In this document: positions 42,209-43,091 of the stretch, one piece after another
How positions within the stretch are numbered: the first letter of the stretch is position 1
Layout: every line of letters begins with the position of its first letter
Assembly (NCBI GenBank): GCA_902597795.1
Contig: CACJZA010000009.1
Coordinates: 1-43,091, forward strand
Direction of reading: 5' to 3'
Source of the DNA: an uncultured Alphaproteobacteria bacterium
Lineage (GTDB): Bacteria; Pseudomonadota; Alphaproteobacteria; HIMB59; GCA-002718135
Length of the DNA: 43,091 nucleotides
Program-made: the position numbers and the translations under genes
The notes under the pieces: generated by a model
What the model saw: the letters and a program-made list of their open reading frames with translations, nothing else
Database searches by the model: none
Told to the model about the DNA's origin: nothing

Positions 42209-43091
42209 ATGAAAAATTATCCTATCTGGAAATCATTCACTGTACTTTCATTAGTTTTATTAGGAATAATTTTTGCAGTACCTTCAATTATATATGATGA
42301 AAATTCTGAAAATTGGTTTCTAAAAAATAAGATTAATTTAGGTTTAGACTTACAAGGTGGATCATATTTATTATTAGAAGTACAACTTGAAGTTTTATAT
42401 AAAGAAGAATTAGATAATTTTGCTGATAGTGTTAGACTGATTTCAAGAGATCAGGCAGCAAAAATTGATCAAATTGTTATTAAAGAAAATGATGTTACCG
42501 TTACATTTGCAAATATTAATAAGATCAAAGATATTAGAGACAGTTTTTTTCAAATGTATAGAGGCGTGTCATTGCAAATTAATAATAACAAGTTGAATAT
42601 TAAATTAAATGATGAGTATAAAAAAATTATTCAAGACTCAGCAATTAAGCAATCACTTGAAATTGTTAGAAAAAGAATTGATGAATCTGGAACAAAAGAA
42701 CCTTTAATACAAAGATCCGGTAAAAAAAGAATACTATTACAATTACCAGGGGTAAAAGATCCTGAAAGAATAAAAGATTTATTAGGTAAAACTGCTAAAC
42801 TTACATTTCATATAGTTGATGATGATAATACATCTGCACTAAATAATAATTTGGCACCTTTTGGTAAAATGATTGTATTAGATATATACGATGAAAATAT
42901 TAAGTATCTTTTAAATAAGAGAGCTGTTGTTGGTGGAGAAAACTTAGTAGATGCTAAAGGTTCATTTGATCAAACAGAAGGTCATGCTGTATCTTTTAGG
43001 TTTGATACTGAGGGTGCTCAAAAATTTGGAAAAGTTACTACAAACAATATTGGAAAAAGAATGGCCGTAGTTTTAGATGGAATTGTAATAA
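42209..43091 (+). CDS. secD: Protein translocase subunit SecD (3' truncated by window end)
   Basis: The first 294 codons of SecD. MKNYPIWKSFTVLSLVLLG forms the first membrane helix, then KINLGLDLQGGSYLLLEV is the diagnostic D1 motif of the P1 domain. IVRKRIDESGTKEPLIQR and LLGKTAKLTFHIVD belong to the periplasmic head, and RMAVVLDGIVI runs into the window edge. SecD with SecF uses the proton-motive force to pull proteins through SecYEG. The start follows yajC by 10 bases. The RND transmembrane bundle is outside the window. Confidence 0.95.
   Translation, partial: MKNYPIWKSFTVLSLVLLGIIFAVPSIIYDENSENWFLKNKINLGLDLQGGSYLLLEVQLEVLYKEELDNFADSVRLISRDQAAKIDQIVIKENDVTVTFANINKIKDIRDSFFQMYRGVSLQINNNKLNIKLNDEYKKIIQDSAIKQSLEIVRKRIDESGTKEPLIQRSGKKRILLQLPGVKDPERIKDLLGKTAKLTFHIVDDDNTSALNNNLAPFGKMIVLDIYDENIKYLLNKRAVVGGENLVDAKGSFDQTEGHAVSFRFDTEGAQKFGKVTTNNIGKRMAVVLDGIVI

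Noticed and set aside
1-43091. Mobile elements, CRISPR arrays, tRNA genes, phage or defence islands
   Set aside because: No transposase, integrase, spaced direct repeats, cloverleaf-sized gaps or toxin-antitoxin pairs were seen; the spacers are too short to hide them.

Overview
The window is a gene-dense, AT-rich stretch (GC roughly 30% by eye) from what looks like a free-living, genome-streamlined marine alphaproteobacterium of the SAR11 / HIMB59 / AEGEAN-169 type. The evidence is the very short intergenic spacers, the many 1-20 nt overlaps between genes, the alphaproteobacterial forms of SerC, malate thiokinase and DUF815-yajC-secD, and the many transporters and salvage genes. I cannot fix the lineage from the sequence alone. 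I saw no tRNA, rRNA, CRISPR, insertion sequence or phage gene. No gene-free stretch reaches 300 bases; the longest spacers are about 100 bases (3313-3416, 6242-6350, 7572-7669).

Layout. 1-5055: a BMP-type nucleoside ABC importer (truncated ATPase, two permeases, binding protein) followed by a purine-type phosphoribosyltransferase. 5052-7571: an iodotyrosine-deiodinase-like nitroreductase, a small membrane protein, a rhodanese, a small unknown protein and an EamA exporter. 7670-12386: a same-strand run of TrpB2, DUF1015, SerC and SerA built around O-phosphoserine. 12379-19041: HtpG, a lipoprotein lytic transglycosylase, an M20 amidohydrolase, an orphan ABC-2 permease, a TVP38 protein, two small membrane proteins and a PhyH-like dioxygenase. 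19034-21772: nucleoside hydrolase and, on the opposite strand, the pseudouridine catabolic pair psuK-psuG. 21774-25395: a roughly 1011-residue fusion of APH-type kinase, M23 peptidase and class III aminotransferase, convergent with a LysE exporter. 25431-29598: a DUF4864-like exported protein, an SRAP DNA-protein crosslink protein, then malyl-CoA lyase and both malate-CoA ligase subunits (the malate-splitting arm of the serine cycle).

29614-36326: a tiny ORF and a histidine phosphatase, then a cluster that looks like a pathway to an unknown modified pteridine or pyrimidine: creatininase-family hydrolase, BchC-like dehydrogenase, a PTPS/QueD homologue with a rebuilt active site, glycosyltransferase, methyltransferase, stand-alone RibD reductase domain, and a GTP cyclohydrolase II with a dead RibB-like half. 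36329-43091: peroxiredoxin, two EamA transporters, a class III aminotransferase, acylphosphatase, an exported FKBP-rhodanese fusion, DUF815 ATPase, and yajC-secD, with secD running off the end.

Themes. Nucleoside uptake and breakdown recurs (ABC importer, phosphoribosyltransferase, nucleoside hydrolase, PsuKG). Serine/phosphoserine and C2/glyoxylate metabolism recurs (SerC, SerA, TrpB2, DUF1015, Mcl, MtkAB). The 30.4-36.3 kb cluster is the best candidate for an uncharacterised system.
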